A stretch of 32,574 bases of DNA from Endomicrobium sp. (GTDB lineage: Bacteria; Elusimicrobiota; Endomicrobiia; Endomicrobiales; Endomicrobiaceae), in NCBI GenBank assembly GCA_031271205.1, contig JAISWG010000008.1, positions 1-32,574 on the forward strand, written 5' to 3'. Both the position numbers and the translations under genes were made by a program. The notes beneath the pieces were generated by a model, which saw only the letters and a program-made list of their open reading frames with translations, searched no databases and was not told where the DNA came from. This document shows positions 1-9,651 of the stretch, piece by piece; position 1 is the first letter of the stretch; each line of letters opens with the position of its first letter.

Positions 1-781
1 TTTATGGAGTGTGTATTGGTGGGTAGTAGCCAAAAGTTGTTTTAAATAAATATATTTTGATATCTTTTGAAAAACAGAAAAATGAGATACATAAAATACA
101 ATGTCAGTGCACACAAATAATACCAAGATGAGAAAAACTTTCTGTTTTTTTATCTGTCGTTGTTTTTTTTGCGCTCTTATTATAAAAAATATACAGTTAT
201 CACAGATCTATAGAAATAAGGTTTTGGCAAAATAAGCGAAACAAAAGAGTTATTCAAAAGCATTAGTTACTTCTGTTATTTTTCGTATCTGTGTAAATTA
301 AATACTTTAATGATTTTTTATCAGCCAAAATTTATTATATTTTTTGTTTTTTTCTTGAGAAATAAGTTTTACTAGCAACTAAATAAATTTGTATTGAACA
401 GTTTTGAAGTTTTTTATTTTTTTAATAAATTTTCATTTTTTTCTAACTATTCTAAGACCTATTTTATCTTAAGTGAGCGTGAAAATACAATATAAAATTA
501 TGTTTATAATTATTAAAATTTTTAGCAGAAAGCTGATAATACAAAGTTTCTGTATATGTCAAAAGTTATGTACTTATAAGTTATGTATTTTCATAAAAAC
601 TATATCTTAATTAAAGTTATTTTAAAAAGACTATGTGTTGGAATGTGAAGACATACTATAAAAGTAGTATAAATAGATAATTAAAAATTTTTTAAACTTT
701 GTCGGAATTGTTCTTGAAGAATATATGAGTAAAATAATTTGTATAAAAACGTATACTCACATTATTGATCACAGTTCTTAA

Positions 782-808
782 TGCGATATTTATTAAAAAA
801 ATATCGCA
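782..808. repeat. Perfect 10-bp stem inverted repeat in the left gap
   Basis: tgcgatattt (782-791) / aaatatcgca (799-808), 7-nt loop. Confidence 0.6.
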
Positions 809-1332
809 GAAAAATACGAACAAAAATGAATAAAGAGTACAGATATAATTAAAGATTTTTGTTAAATATTTAATTATATCTGTGATATAGAAGAAGCTTT
901 TGTTTTGTTGCAACATAGAGAAGCTCTACACTTGAAATTTTTTGTTGCTATTAGAAATGTTCTTCTTCAATAATTAATAACAATACTCATAAAAGGAAGA
1001 AAAATAATATTACGATAAACCAGCTTGTTAAGAATCCAAAATAGAATTTGTTTATTGATTTCAATAAGTTGTTTATTTATTGTGGTGATTTTTTGCACCA
1101 GATGAAATTTCTGCTGCTGAATAAAAGAATATACTTCAGTTGAAAGTAATTTACTACAAAATTTTATCTATACAAAAACTTTTTCGATTAGTATTTTACT
1201 TTTATATATTAAAAATATATTTTAGTAGAGTATCATTGTTTTTTTTGAAAAAAATTGCAATAAAAATTTTATATTTGCTAAACTTAAAATGTAGTGTTTT
1301 TTATTACCACTGCTAAAGGTGTCATTGCATAT

Positions 1333-2967
1333 ATGTCATATCTTGGATTAGCAAGAAAATTTAGACCTCAAAACTTTGACGAAGTCATAGGACAGGACCA
1401 TGTTTCTCAAACCCTTAAGAATGCTATTTTTGAGAAAAGAATATTGCATGCTTATTTGTTTAGTGGTCCAAGAGGCTGTGGGAAAACGACTATGGCAAGA
1501 ATACTTGCCAAGGCGTTAAACTGTAAAAATGGTCCTATTGCTATTCCTTGTGGCGTTTGCGATAACTGTCTTGAAGTTTCAAAAAGTTCAAGTGTTGATG
1601 TATTAGAAATAGATGGTGCGTCAAACAATGGTATAGATGAAATAAGAGCACTAAGAGAGAATGTAAAATTTTCAAGTGTTCACTCAAATTACAAGATTTA
1701 TATTATAGACGAAGCGCATCAGATAACTACTCAGGCGTTTAATGCTCTTCTTAAAACTCTAGAAGAGCCTCCTGCTCATGTAATTTTTATAATGGCTACT
1801 ACTGAGTATCATAAAATTCCGGTTACTATTCTTTCAAGATGTCAAAAGTATAGATTTAAACTTATATCTGCTTTAGAAATGGCTTCAGCTATACAAAATA
1901 TTGCTCAAAAAGAAGGTTTTGAGATAGATTCTAATGCTTTAAGTATTGTTACTACGGCTTCTGGTGGTTCTATGAGAGATGCTTTGAGTTTATTAGATCA
2001 AGCGGTATCTTCAACAAATACAGGAAAAATAACAGGTGAGTACGTAAGAGGGCTTCTCGGTCTTCTTCCAAAAGATATAATTGCTTTGGTTACTGAAAAT
2101 ATTGCCAAAGGTGATATTCAAGTTATTTTAAAAATTATCAAGGAAATTAACGATGATGGGTATAATATTTTTCAGTTTGCAAGAGATCTGCGGGACCATT
2201 TAAGACAGATTATGATTTACTTGATAAATTCAGAAGTAGCAGAAATTTTTACAGAAGATAAAAAACTTTTTGAAATTCAAAAGAATTTGTTCTCAGTTTC
2301 TCGCCATATAAGGATGAACAATTTGTTGTCAAAGGCTTTGGAAGAGATGCGTTGGCATGATCAACCGAGAATTATTCTTGAAATGTATTTGCTTAAAATG
2401 TCTGAACCTTATTATAACGTTGACGAACTTATAAATAGAATCTCCGAACTTGAAAAGAGTGCTATCAATAAGAAATGTGATTTTAAAAGTTTTGGGATTG
2501 AGCAAGCAGAAATAAAAGAAAATTACAACGTTGTTGCGCCTACAGACTTGGTAAGTGTGTGGAGTGAACAACTGGTTGCTGAAATAATGAAAGAGCATCC
2601 TCTTACGGCTCAGTCTTTAAAAAAGGCTGTAATTAAGGTTACGGGTGATGTATCTATAAAGTTGTTTGTTCCTGGACAGTTTGATTATGAAAGTATCATG
2701 GGATTTCGAGACCAAATTATAAAATTGTTCCAAAAAAAGACAGGAATAAATGTGACAATTAAAGTTATGATTGAAAAAAGCGCTTTATCGAGCAAACAAG
2801 AAGACATAGCGACGAAAGAAGCAAAACTTGTACTTCCTGTTGAATACGCAATTGAAATTAAAAAAGATTTAAAAGAAATAGCAAAGACAGCTGTGCCAAA
2901 ACACATAGAAGATGTAGCTAAGAAGTTTAAATCTATTGCTAAAAAAATCACGGATGATAAAAAATAA
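1333..2967 (+). CDS. dnaX: DNA polymerase III subunit gamma/tau
   Basis: Protein MSYLGLARKFRPQNFDEVIGQDHVSQTLKNAI with Walker A GPRGCGKTT, Cys zinc module CGVCDNC and Walker B IIDEAH. Start moved from ORF start 1294 to ATG 1333, the family-typical N-terminus. Confidence 0.95.
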   Translation: MSYLGLARKFRPQNFDEVIGQDHVSQTLKNAIFEKRILHAYLFSGPRGCGKTTMARILAKALNCKNGPIAIPCGVCDNCLEVSKSSSVDVLEIDGASNNGIDEIRALRENVKFSSVHSNYKIYIIDEAHQITTQAFNALLKTLEEPPAHVIFIMATTEYHKIPVTILSRCQKYRFKLISALEMASAIQNIAQKEGFEIDSNALSIVTTASGGSMRDALSLLDQAVSSTNTGKITGEYVRGLLGLLPKDIIALVTENIAKGDIQVILKIIKEINDDGYNIFQFARDLRDHLRQIMIYLINSEVAEIFTEDKKLFEIQKNLFSVSRHIRMNNLLSKALEEMRWHDQPRIILEMYLLKMSEPYYNVDELINRISELEKSAINKKCDFKSFGIEQAEIKENYNVVAPTDLVSVWSEQLVAEIMKEHPLTAQSLKKAVIKVTGDVSIKLFVPGQFDYESIMGFRDQIIKLFQKKTGINVTIKVMIEKSALSSKQEDIATKEAKLVLPVEYAIEIKKDLKEIAKTAVPKHIEDVAKKFKSIAKKITDDKK

Positions 2968-2968
2968 C

Positions 2969-3565
2969 ATGAATAGACCTCAATTCATAGAAAGGATGAT
3001 TGAAATAATAAAAAGGATGCCTGGAGTAGGACCAAAAATGGCAGAACGCTTAAGTTATTATATATTAAAGATGTCAGAGAATGAGGTAAACGGGCTTGTA
3101 AATTCTATACTCAAGGCAAGGCAGATAATGAAAATTTGTAGCATTTGTTATAATCTAAGTGAACATGATCCATGTTATATATGTTCTGACCCTGCAAGAG
3201 ATCGCGATATTGTTTGCATAGTGGAAACCCCTCAAGACTTAATAGCAGTAAGTAAAGTTAAGGATTATAAAGGTCTTTACTTTGTTCTTGGTGGAGCGTT
3301 GTCTCCTTTAGATGCTGCCGGTCCTGATGATATAAGAATTGATAGTTTGATAAAACGATTAGAAAGTGATAACATTAGTGAGGTAATAATTGCTACCGAT
3401 ACCGACTCTAAGGGCGAAATAACTGCGGTTTATCTAGGGGAACTTATAAAAAAACTGGGTATTAAAGTAACAAGAATTGGATATGGTTTACCCATTGGTG
3501 GGGATATTGAGTATGCTGATGAGGTAACTATTTCGCGTGCAATTGCAGGTCGTAAGGAGATGTAA
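2969..3565 (+). CDS. recR: Recombination mediator protein RecR
   Basis: HhH region MPGVGPKMAERLSYYIL, zinc finger CSICYNLSEHDPCYIC, Toprim segment VIIATDTDSKGEITAVYL. ATG 2969 follows the dnaX stop directly. Confidence 0.95.
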   Translation: MNRPQFIERMIEIIKRMPGVGPKMAERLSYYILKMSENEVNGLVNSILKARQIMKICSICYNLSEHDPCYICSDPARDRDIVCIVETPQDLIAVSKVKDYKGLYFVLGGALSPLDAAGPDDIRIDSLIKRLESDNISEVIIATDTDSKGEITAVYLGELIKKLGIKVTRIGYGLPIGGDIEYADEVTISRAIAGRKEM

Positions 3566-3690
3566 AAAAGTGTTTTAAACTCAAAACTAAAAAGAAATGG
3601 TATTGGAGAGAGGAAATTTAGATAAGCTTAGTATGATATTTCTGATGTTGTTGTTTGCTTTTACTTTCAAATAATAAAGGAGCAAAAAAA

Positions 3691-4272
3691 ATGTCAGTAA
3701 AAATGATTGAAGTCCGTTGGCATGGACGTGGTGGACAAGGCGCCAAAACAGCATCGCTTTTGTTTGCCGAAGCTGTTTTGGCAACAGGTAAGTACATTCA
3801 GGCTTTTCCTGATTACGGTCCAGAGAGAATGGGAGCGCCGGTTCAGTCTTTCAATAGAATAAGTGAAGATCCTATAACAATTCATTCAGGTGTTACAAAT
3901 CCTAATTATGTTGTTATATTAGATCCTTCTCTTATGGAGTCAGTACCAGTTATAGATGGTATAGGAACTATCGGCAAAGTTATAGTAAATACTTCTTTTA
4001 GCTCAGATGAAATTGCTAAAAAGCTTGGAATTGATGCAAATCAGGTTTATGTTGTAAACGCAAGACAAATAGCCCATGAAACAATAGGAAAAGATATACC
4101 AAATATGCCTATGCTTGGAGCTTTAGTCAAAGTAATAGGAACACTTGATATTAACGATGTTCTTGAAAATACAAAAAACAAACTGATGACAAAATTCAGA
4201 CATAAGCTTGAAGTTATAAATGGGAATCTTTTATCTATAAAACGTGCTTTTGACGAAGTAAAGAGTTGTTAA
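3691..4272 (+). CDS. porG: Pyruvate/2-oxoacid:ferredoxin oxidoreductase, gamma subunit
   Basis: IEVRWHGRGGQGAKTASLLFAEA and PDYGPERMGAPVQSF are gamma-subunit signatures. RBS AAAGGAG precedes ATG 3691. Confidence 0.92.
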   Translation: MSVKMIEVRWHGRGGQGAKTASLLFAEAVLATGKYIQAFPDYGPERMGAPVQSFNRISEDPITIHSGVTNPNYVVILDPSLMESVPVIDGIGTIGKVIVNTSFSSDEIAKKLGIDANQVYVVNARQIAHETIGKDIPNMPMLGALVKVIGTLDINDVLENTKNKLMTKFRHKLEVINGNLLSIKRAFDEVKSC

Positions 4273-4319
4273 ATTTAAAGATATTATAGGGAATTTTTTT
4301 GCTTTTTGGAGGAATAAAA

Positions 4320-4637
4320 GTGAATAAAGAATATATTAATAAAAAATTAACTGCTGAGGAACTCCCTGTTGGTGATTATGTAGAATCTGGAACAGCCGTA
4401 GCTTTTAATACCGGAAGTTGGCGTTCAATAAAACCTATATGGAACAAAGATAAGTGTATACATTGCTTAACTTGTTGGATTTCATGTCCCGATGCTTCTA
4501 TAAAAATTACTATAGATGAAAAAAAAGGAACAGTTGTTACAGGGATAGATTATGATCACTGCAAAGGTTGCGGAATTTGCTCTAAAGAATGTCCTGCTAA
4601 AGTTCAAGCTATTACAATGGAACAAGAAAAGAAATAA
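4320..4637 (+). CDS. porD: Pyruvate/2-oxoacid:ferredoxin oxidoreductase, delta subunit (2x[4Fe-4S] ferredoxin)
   Basis: Two cluster motifs, CIHCLTCWISCP and CKGCGICSKECP. GGAGG lies just upstream of GTG 4320. Confidence 0.9.
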   Translation: MNKEYINKKLTAEELPVGDYVESGTAVAFNTGSWRSIKPIWNKDKCIHCLTCWISCPDASIKITIDEKKGTVVTGIDYDHCKGCGICSKECPAKVQAITMEQEKK

Positions 4638-4677
4638 TCATTAAGAGGTTTTTTGGCCTCAAGGGGTTGAATCAAAA

Positions 4678-5886
4678 ATGATAAAGAGAGTTTTTTTAAA
4701 AGGTAAACTTGTTGCAAAAACAGGTAATGAAGTTATGGCAGAAGCAATGCGTCAGATAGAACCGGACGTAGTAGCGGCGTATCCTATAACTCCTGCAACA
4801 GAAATTGTTCAGATATTTTCACAGTTTGTTGCAGACGGTATTGTAAAAAGTGAGTACATAGCTGTTGAAAGTGAACACTCTGCAATGTCAGCTACTTTAG
4901 CGGCTTCTGCAGCTGGGGCTAGAGCTATGACTGCTACTTCTTCGCAAGGATTGTGTTTTATGTTGGAAATGCTTTATATCGCTTCGGGCTTGAGGCTCCC
5001 AATAGTTATGGCGGAAGTTAACAGGGCAATTTCCGCTCCTCTTAATATTCATGGTGATCAGTCAGACACAATGGGTGCAAGAGACTCTGGTTGGATTCAA
5101 ATTTATTCAGAAAATTCTCAAGAGGCTTATGATAATATGATTCAAGCTATAAGAATTGCCGAAGAGGCAAAACTTCCTACGCTTGTAACGACAGACGGAT
5201 TTATTATTTCTCATTGTATGGAAGTGGTAGAGTTTTATCCAGATGCTGATGTAAAAGCTTTTACAGGTGAGTATAAACCTGAAAGATACTTATTGGATAC
5301 TAAAAGACCTTACACTTTGGGTTCAATTGACTTGCAAGACTATTACTTTGAGCATAGATATCAGCTTGCTCAAGCTATTAGAGACTCAAAAGACGTAATT
5401 TTAAATGTGGCCAAAGACTTTGAAAAAACGTTTGGACGTAAATATGAAATGTATGAGAAATTTATGCTTGATGATGCTGAAATTGCAATAGTGGTTATTG
5501 GATCGACGGCTGGAACTGCAAAAGCTGTTGTAGATGAATTAAGAGAAAAAGGCGTTAAAGCCGGTCTTTTGAAAATAAGAGTTTTTAGACCTTTCCCAAC
5601 GGAACAAATTGCTAAAGATTTAGTTTATGTAAAAGCTATAGCTGTGTTGGATAGAGCTGATTCTTGCTCTGGTGCCTTTGCTCCTCTATATGCAGACGTT
5701 GTGTCCTCTTTGTACGCTGCAGGAATTACAACTCCTAAAATTGTAAATTATGTTTATGGACTTGGTGGAAGAGAAATCAACACTAAGCATATAGCTGAAG
5801 TTTATGCGACTCTTGTTAAGATAGCTTTAGGAGTCCAGAAGCCAGCCAATCAAGTAGAATATATAAATGTAAGAAGGAAGAAATGA
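4678..5886 (+). CDS. porA: Pyruvate/2-oxoacid:ferredoxin oxidoreductase, alpha subunit
   Basis: AAYPITPATEIVQIFSQF, ESEHSAMSATLAASAAGARAMTATSSQGL and NIHGDQSDTMGARDSGWIQIY. Confidence 0.94.
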   Translation: MIKRVFLKGKLVAKTGNEVMAEAMRQIEPDVVAAYPITPATEIVQIFSQFVADGIVKSEYIAVESEHSAMSATLAASAAGARAMTATSSQGLCFMLEMLYIASGLRLPIVMAEVNRAISAPLNIHGDQSDTMGARDSGWIQIYSENSQEAYDNMIQAIRIAEEAKLPTLVTTDGFIISHCMEVVEFYPDADVKAFTGEYKPERYLLDTKRPYTLGSIDLQDYYFEHRYQLAQAIRDSKDVILNVAKDFEKTFGRKYEMYEKFMLDDAEIAIVVIGSTAGTAKAVVDELREKGVKAGLLKIRVFRPFPTEQIAKDLVYVKAIAVLDRADSCSGAFAPLYADVVSSLYAAGITTPKIVNYVYGLGGREINTKHIAEVYATLVKIALGVQKPANQVEYINVRRKK

Positions 5887-5923
5887 AATCTTTAAAAGTT
5901 TAAGCTTTTAGGAGAGATATAAA

Positions 5924-6841
5924 ATGGTAAATTTAAAAGATTTAAGTAAAAATCCGGAACGTATAACAGGTGGGCATCGTCTTTGTGCGGGTTGTGGGGC
6001 TGGTATAGTCGCTAGACAGGCTATGATAGCTGCAGGGAACACTTCTGTTGTCGTTACCAGTGCAACCGGCTGTTTGGAAGTTTCAACTACTGTTTTTCCC
6101 TATACAGCTTGGAAAAATTCTTTTTTTCATAGTGCTTTTGAAAATTCCGCGGCAACATGTAGCGGCATAGAAACGGCTTACAGAAGTTTAAAAAGACAGG
6201 GGAAAATAACGGAAGATGTTAGATTTATTGCATTTGGTGGTGATGGCGGTACGTATGATATAGGTTTGCAATCTTTATCAGGAGCTATGGAAAGAGGACA
6301 CAGAATGCTTTATATATGTTACAACAATGAAGCGTATATGAATACTGGTATACAAAGATCCGGAGCAACACCTCTTGGTGCACATACAACTACAGCTCCC
6401 GTTGGAAAAACTCATCAAGGAAAAGAGCAAAATAAAAAAGATTTAACGCAGATAATGGTAGCTCATAATATTCCTTATGTTGCTCAAGCGTATGTTGGAA
6501 ACTGGAATGATTTTATAACAAAAATACAAAAAGCTTTATCAATAGATGGACCGTCGTTTATAAATATTTTAACGCCATGTAGGTTGGGATGGAATTATAA
6601 GCCTGAAGATACAATGTCTCTTGCAAGACTTGCTGTTGAAACTTGCATTTGGCCTTCTTTTGAGGTTGAGTATGGCGTTTATAAAATAAATGTTATGCCA
6701 AAAGAAAAGAAACCTGTAACGGAGTTCTTAAAACCTCAGGGTAGATTTAAACATCTTTTTAAGCCTGAAAATGTTCTAATTCTTGAAGCTATTCAAAAAG
6801 ATGTTGACAGCAATTGGGAGCTTTTGCAACGTAAAGTTTAA
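5924..6841 (+). CDS. porB: Pyruvate/2-oxoacid:ferredoxin oxidoreductase, beta subunit (TPP-binding)
   Basis: HRLCAGCGAGIVARQ, TPP motif GGDGGTYDIGLQSLSGAMERGHRMLYICYNNEAYMNTGIQRS. Confidence 0.94.
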   Translation: MVNLKDLSKNPERITGGHRLCAGCGAGIVARQAMIAAGNTSVVVTSATGCLEVSTTVFPYTAWKNSFFHSAFENSAATCSGIETAYRSLKRQGKITEDVRFIAFGGDGGTYDIGLQSLSGAMERGHRMLYICYNNEAYMNTGIQRSGATPLGAHTTTAPVGKTHQGKEQNKKDLTQIMVAHNIPYVAQAYVGNWNDFITKIQKALSIDGPSFINILTPCRLGWNYKPEDTMSLARLAVETCIWPSFEVEYGVYKINVMPKEKKPVTEFLKPQGRFKHLFKPENVLILEAIQKDVDSNWELLQRKV

Positions 6842-6856
6842 TAAATTATTAATAGG

Positions 6857-6907
6857 CATATAAAAACGAACGGACAATGTGTTTTTTTGTCCGTTCGTTT
6901 TTATATG
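6857..6907. terminator. Intrinsic terminator hairpin after the POR cluster
   Basis: Perfect 20-bp inverted repeat: catataaaaacgaacggaca (6857-6876) / tgtccgttcgtttttatatg (6888-6907), 11-nt loop. A-rich and T-rich flanks in the arms suit termination on either strand. Confidence 0.8.
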
Positions 6908-6990
6908 TAAAATTTTAAGTTCTGACTAAAAGATTAAATATCAGTTGTATATAATTTTTAAATGTTTCATGAACATAAAAAAATGATACA

Positions 6991-7019
6991 TTGACATTCG
7001 TTAGGGCAATTTATAAAAT
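6991..7019 (+). promoter_or_regulatory. Sigma70-type promoter before the ZapB-like gene
   Basis: TTGACA (6991-6996), 17-nt spacer, TAAAAT (7014-7019). Confidence 0.65.
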
Positions 7020-7025
7020 ATTAAC

Positions 7026-7256
7026 ATGGAAGATACTGAAATTTTAGTTGTTAAAGTTAAAAAAGTAGTTGAAAATTTTAAAAAAATTACAAATGAAAAC
7101 CATAAATTAAAATTGGAGATTGAATATTTGAGAAAAGAGAATGAACGTAATAGGAATATTGTAAGTGAATATGTGACGTTAAAAAGAAATGCAAAAGAAA
7201 CAGTTTCTAGAGTAGAAAGGATAATGAAAAAAATTGACACAGTAAAGGTTTTGTAA
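7026..7256 (+). CDS. Small coiled-coil protein, ZapB-like cell-division factor
   Basis: 76 aa of continuous heptad-like Leu/Ile/Val pattern with high Lys/Glu. Stop falls 1 nt before the start of the ZapA-like ORF. Confidence 0.6.
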   Translation: MEDTEILVVKVKKVVENFKKITNENHKLKLEIEYLRKENERNRNIVSEYVTLKRNAKETVSRVERIMKKIDTVKVL

Positions 7257-7257
7257 T

Positions 7258-7536
7258 ATGACTACTACCCGTGAAAAAATAATGGGAAGAGACATAGAGT
7301 TTAATATAGACAATTTAGATGAATTAAGTTTTACCAGGGTTGTAGACTTTGTAAATAAACAGTGGATTGAAGTAAAAAAAGAGAATTTTAATGTGCCTGA
7401 CACACAGAAAATAGCGGTTTTAACTGTTGTAAAAATAGCAGCAGAGCTGCTAAAGTTGAGAGATTTACAAGAAAGTATTTTAAATAATTACGGTAAAAAA
7501 ATTAGAGATATAATTAGGCAACTTGACGAAATCTGA
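7258..7536 (+). CDS. zapA: Cell division protein ZapA-like
   Basis: REKIMGRDIEFN N-terminus and PDTQKIAVLTVVKIAAELLKLRD match the ZapA pattern. Confidence 0.65.
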   Translation: MTTTREKIMGRDIEFNIDNLDELSFTRVVDFVNKQWIEVKKENFNVPDTQKIAVLTVVKIAAELLKLRDLQESILNNYGKKIRDIIRQLDEI

Positions 7537-7736
7537 TTACGCGAATCTAAATATTTGTAATAATTTGTGTGATGTTGGAGGGGCGTGCTTTGTCGATTCA
7601 TTTTATAAACCAACTTTAAAAAACAATGATTGAGCATATTGTCAAGGGATTATACTTGCGTTGTATTTTTTACTTAAATAAAGATAATTCTTTAGACTAG
7701 CTAAAAAACTAACGATATTGTGGGTTTTTTGTTTTT

Positions 7737-9062
7737 ATGAAACAAACAGATTTTTTTAGTGAAGTAGCAAGCCAAAAAAACAAACCGTTGGCGGCAAGAA
7801 TGACACCTTGTGGCTTTGAGGAGTTTGTAGGACAGGACAACATTGTCGGAAATGACAAACTGTTACGTCGTATTATAGAAGATGACAATCTTGGTTCTGT
7901 TATATTTTTTGGACCATCTGGAAGCGGAAAGACTGCATTGGCAAGAATAATAGCTTCAAAAACAAAATCATATTTTGAAGAGGCAAATGCCGTAGCTATA
8001 GGAATATCTGACATAAGAAAAATAATAAAGTCAGCTAAATCTAGGTTGGAGCTATTAGATAAAAAGACTATCCTAATGCTTGATGAAATTCATCATTTTA
8101 ATCGTTCTCAGCAAGATGCTTTACTTTCTGATATTGAAAGAGGAATTATAACTCTAATAGGCATAACAACAGAAAATCCATTTTTTTATATTAATGCAGC
8201 GATTATTTCAAGAAGCATTGTTTTTGAGTTTAATTCTTTGTCGCAGAAGGCTTTATCTGCGATTATGAAGTTGGCTCTAAATGATAAAGATAAAGGGCTT
8301 GGAAAGTATAATGTCAGAATGTCTGAAGATGCAAAAAAATATCTTATTATTAATTCTGGTGGTGATGCAAGAAAGCTTCTCAATGCTCTTGAAATAGGCG
8401 TTCTTTCAACAAAAGTAAATAAGGAGGACGATATTAGAGTTTTTGACATAAACGTAGCTCAAGAGTCAATGCAGAAAAAAGCAGTTGTTTATGATCGCTC
8501 AGGAGATGCTCATTATGATCACATCTCGGCATTTATAAAATCAATGAGAGGAACAGATCCAGATGCGACTGTTTATTGGTTGGCAAAGATGCTTGTTGCT
8601 GGGGAAGATCCTCGTTTTATTGCTAGAAGAATAATAATTTGTGCTTCTGAAGACGTAGGTATGGCGGATCCTGAAGCGCTGACTCTTGCTGTTTCTGCTC
8701 TTAATGCTATTGAGTTCATAGGTATGCCTGAAGCGAGGATTATTTTGGCTCAAGCAGCTATTTATGTTGCATGTGCTCCAAAATCTAACGCTTCTTATTT
8801 AGCAATTGAGAATGCATTAGTAGAGGTTAAAAACGGTAAAAATAGGGATGTCCCGAATCACTTAAAAAACACAACTCTTGATACAAAAAAACCGAGTTAT
8901 TGTAAAGAAGACTATAAGTATCCACACGATTTTAAAGGGCATTATGTCAAGCAGGAATATTGGACAAATTTTGTGGAGCTTTATACGCCTACAAAAGAAG
9001 GATATGAGGGTAAAATACGTGACCGATTGCTTGGAATTAAAAAAAAGAAAAGTAAGATCTGA
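7737..9062 (+). CDS. rarA: Replication-associated recombination protein RarA (MgsA/WRNIP1 family AAA+ ATPase)
   Basis: PLAARMTPCGFEEFVGQDNIVG, GPSGSGKTALA, LDEIHHFNRSQQDALL, ASEDVGMADPEAL. Confidence 0.93.
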   Translation: MKQTDFFSEVASQKNKPLAARMTPCGFEEFVGQDNIVGNDKLLRRIIEDDNLGSVIFFGPSGSGKTALARIIASKTKSYFEEANAVAIGISDIRKIIKSAKSRLELLDKKTILMLDEIHHFNRSQQDALLSDIERGIITLIGITTENPFFYINAAIISRSIVFEFNSLSQKALSAIMKLALNDKDKGLGKYNVRMSEDAKKYLIINSGGDARKLLNALEIGVLSTKVNKEDDIRVFDINVAQESMQKKAVVYDRSGDAHYDHISAFIKSMRGTDPDATVYWLAKMLVAGEDPRFIARRIIICASEDVGMADPEALTLAVSALNAIEFIGMPEARIILAQAAIYVACAPKSNASYLAIENALVEVKNGKNRDVPNHLKNTTLDTKKPSYCKEDYKYPHDFKGHYVKQEYWTNFVELYTPTKEGYEGKIRDRLLGIKKKKSKI

Positions 9063-9651
9063 GTTTTTGTATATGAGAAACAGACTTGATTCGGATTTGT
9101 CTTTGGCTTGTAGTACTGCTATTTTTAACACGCTTAAAAAACTTTTTCTATATGAACAGGCGAGTACTCTTATGATTTATTTGTCTTATGGTTCCGAGGT
9201 TATAACTGATTTTATTGTGAAGTCAGCTATTGAAGAAGGGAAAAATGTTGTTGTTCCTGCAATAACAAATTCGAGAAGTTCGTCTATGCAGGCTACAAGA
9301 ATAATAAGACTTGAAGATGCTAATCAGTTAGTTTGCGGGATAAGACAACCTGAAGTAAATTTTGACAATGTTACTTCAAAAGATTTTATTGATTTAGTTT
9401 TGATTCCAGGGATTGTTTTTGATCTTTCTGGCTATAGACTTGGTTACGGTAAAGGCTATTATGATAAATGGTTAAAAGATGTGTCTTTAAGCAAGACAGT
9501 AGGGCTTGCTTATGATTTTCAAATTGTGGATAATCTTCCAATCGGAAAACATGATCTGCCGATTGGAACTATCGTTACTGAGCAAAGGATCATACAAAAC
9601 TATAAAGTGAGGAGTGGGGAAAGATGGAGGCAATTATTACAGGAGTTTTAG
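9031..9651 (+). CDS. 5-formyltetrahydrofolate cyclo-ligase
   Basis: [27 protein letters not shown] is the family signature. In-frame TTG 9031 gives [20 protein letters not shown], a typical N-terminus, and overlaps rarA by 32 nt. Confidence 0.88.
   Translation: MELKKRKVRSEFLYMRNRLDSDLSLACSTAIFNTLKKLFLYEQASTLMIYLSYGSEVITDFIVKSAIEEGKNVVVPAITNSRSSSMQATRIIRLEDANQLVCGIRQPEVNFDNVTSKDFIDLVLIPGIVFDLSGYRLGYGKGYYDKWLKDVSLSKTVGLAYDFQIVDNLPIGKHDLPIGTIVTEQRIIQNYKVRSGERWRQLLQEF

Noticed and set aside
692-916. Minus-strand 74-aa ORF
   Set aside because: Phe/Ile/Tyr-rich AT-driven translation with no recognisable motif; likely chance.
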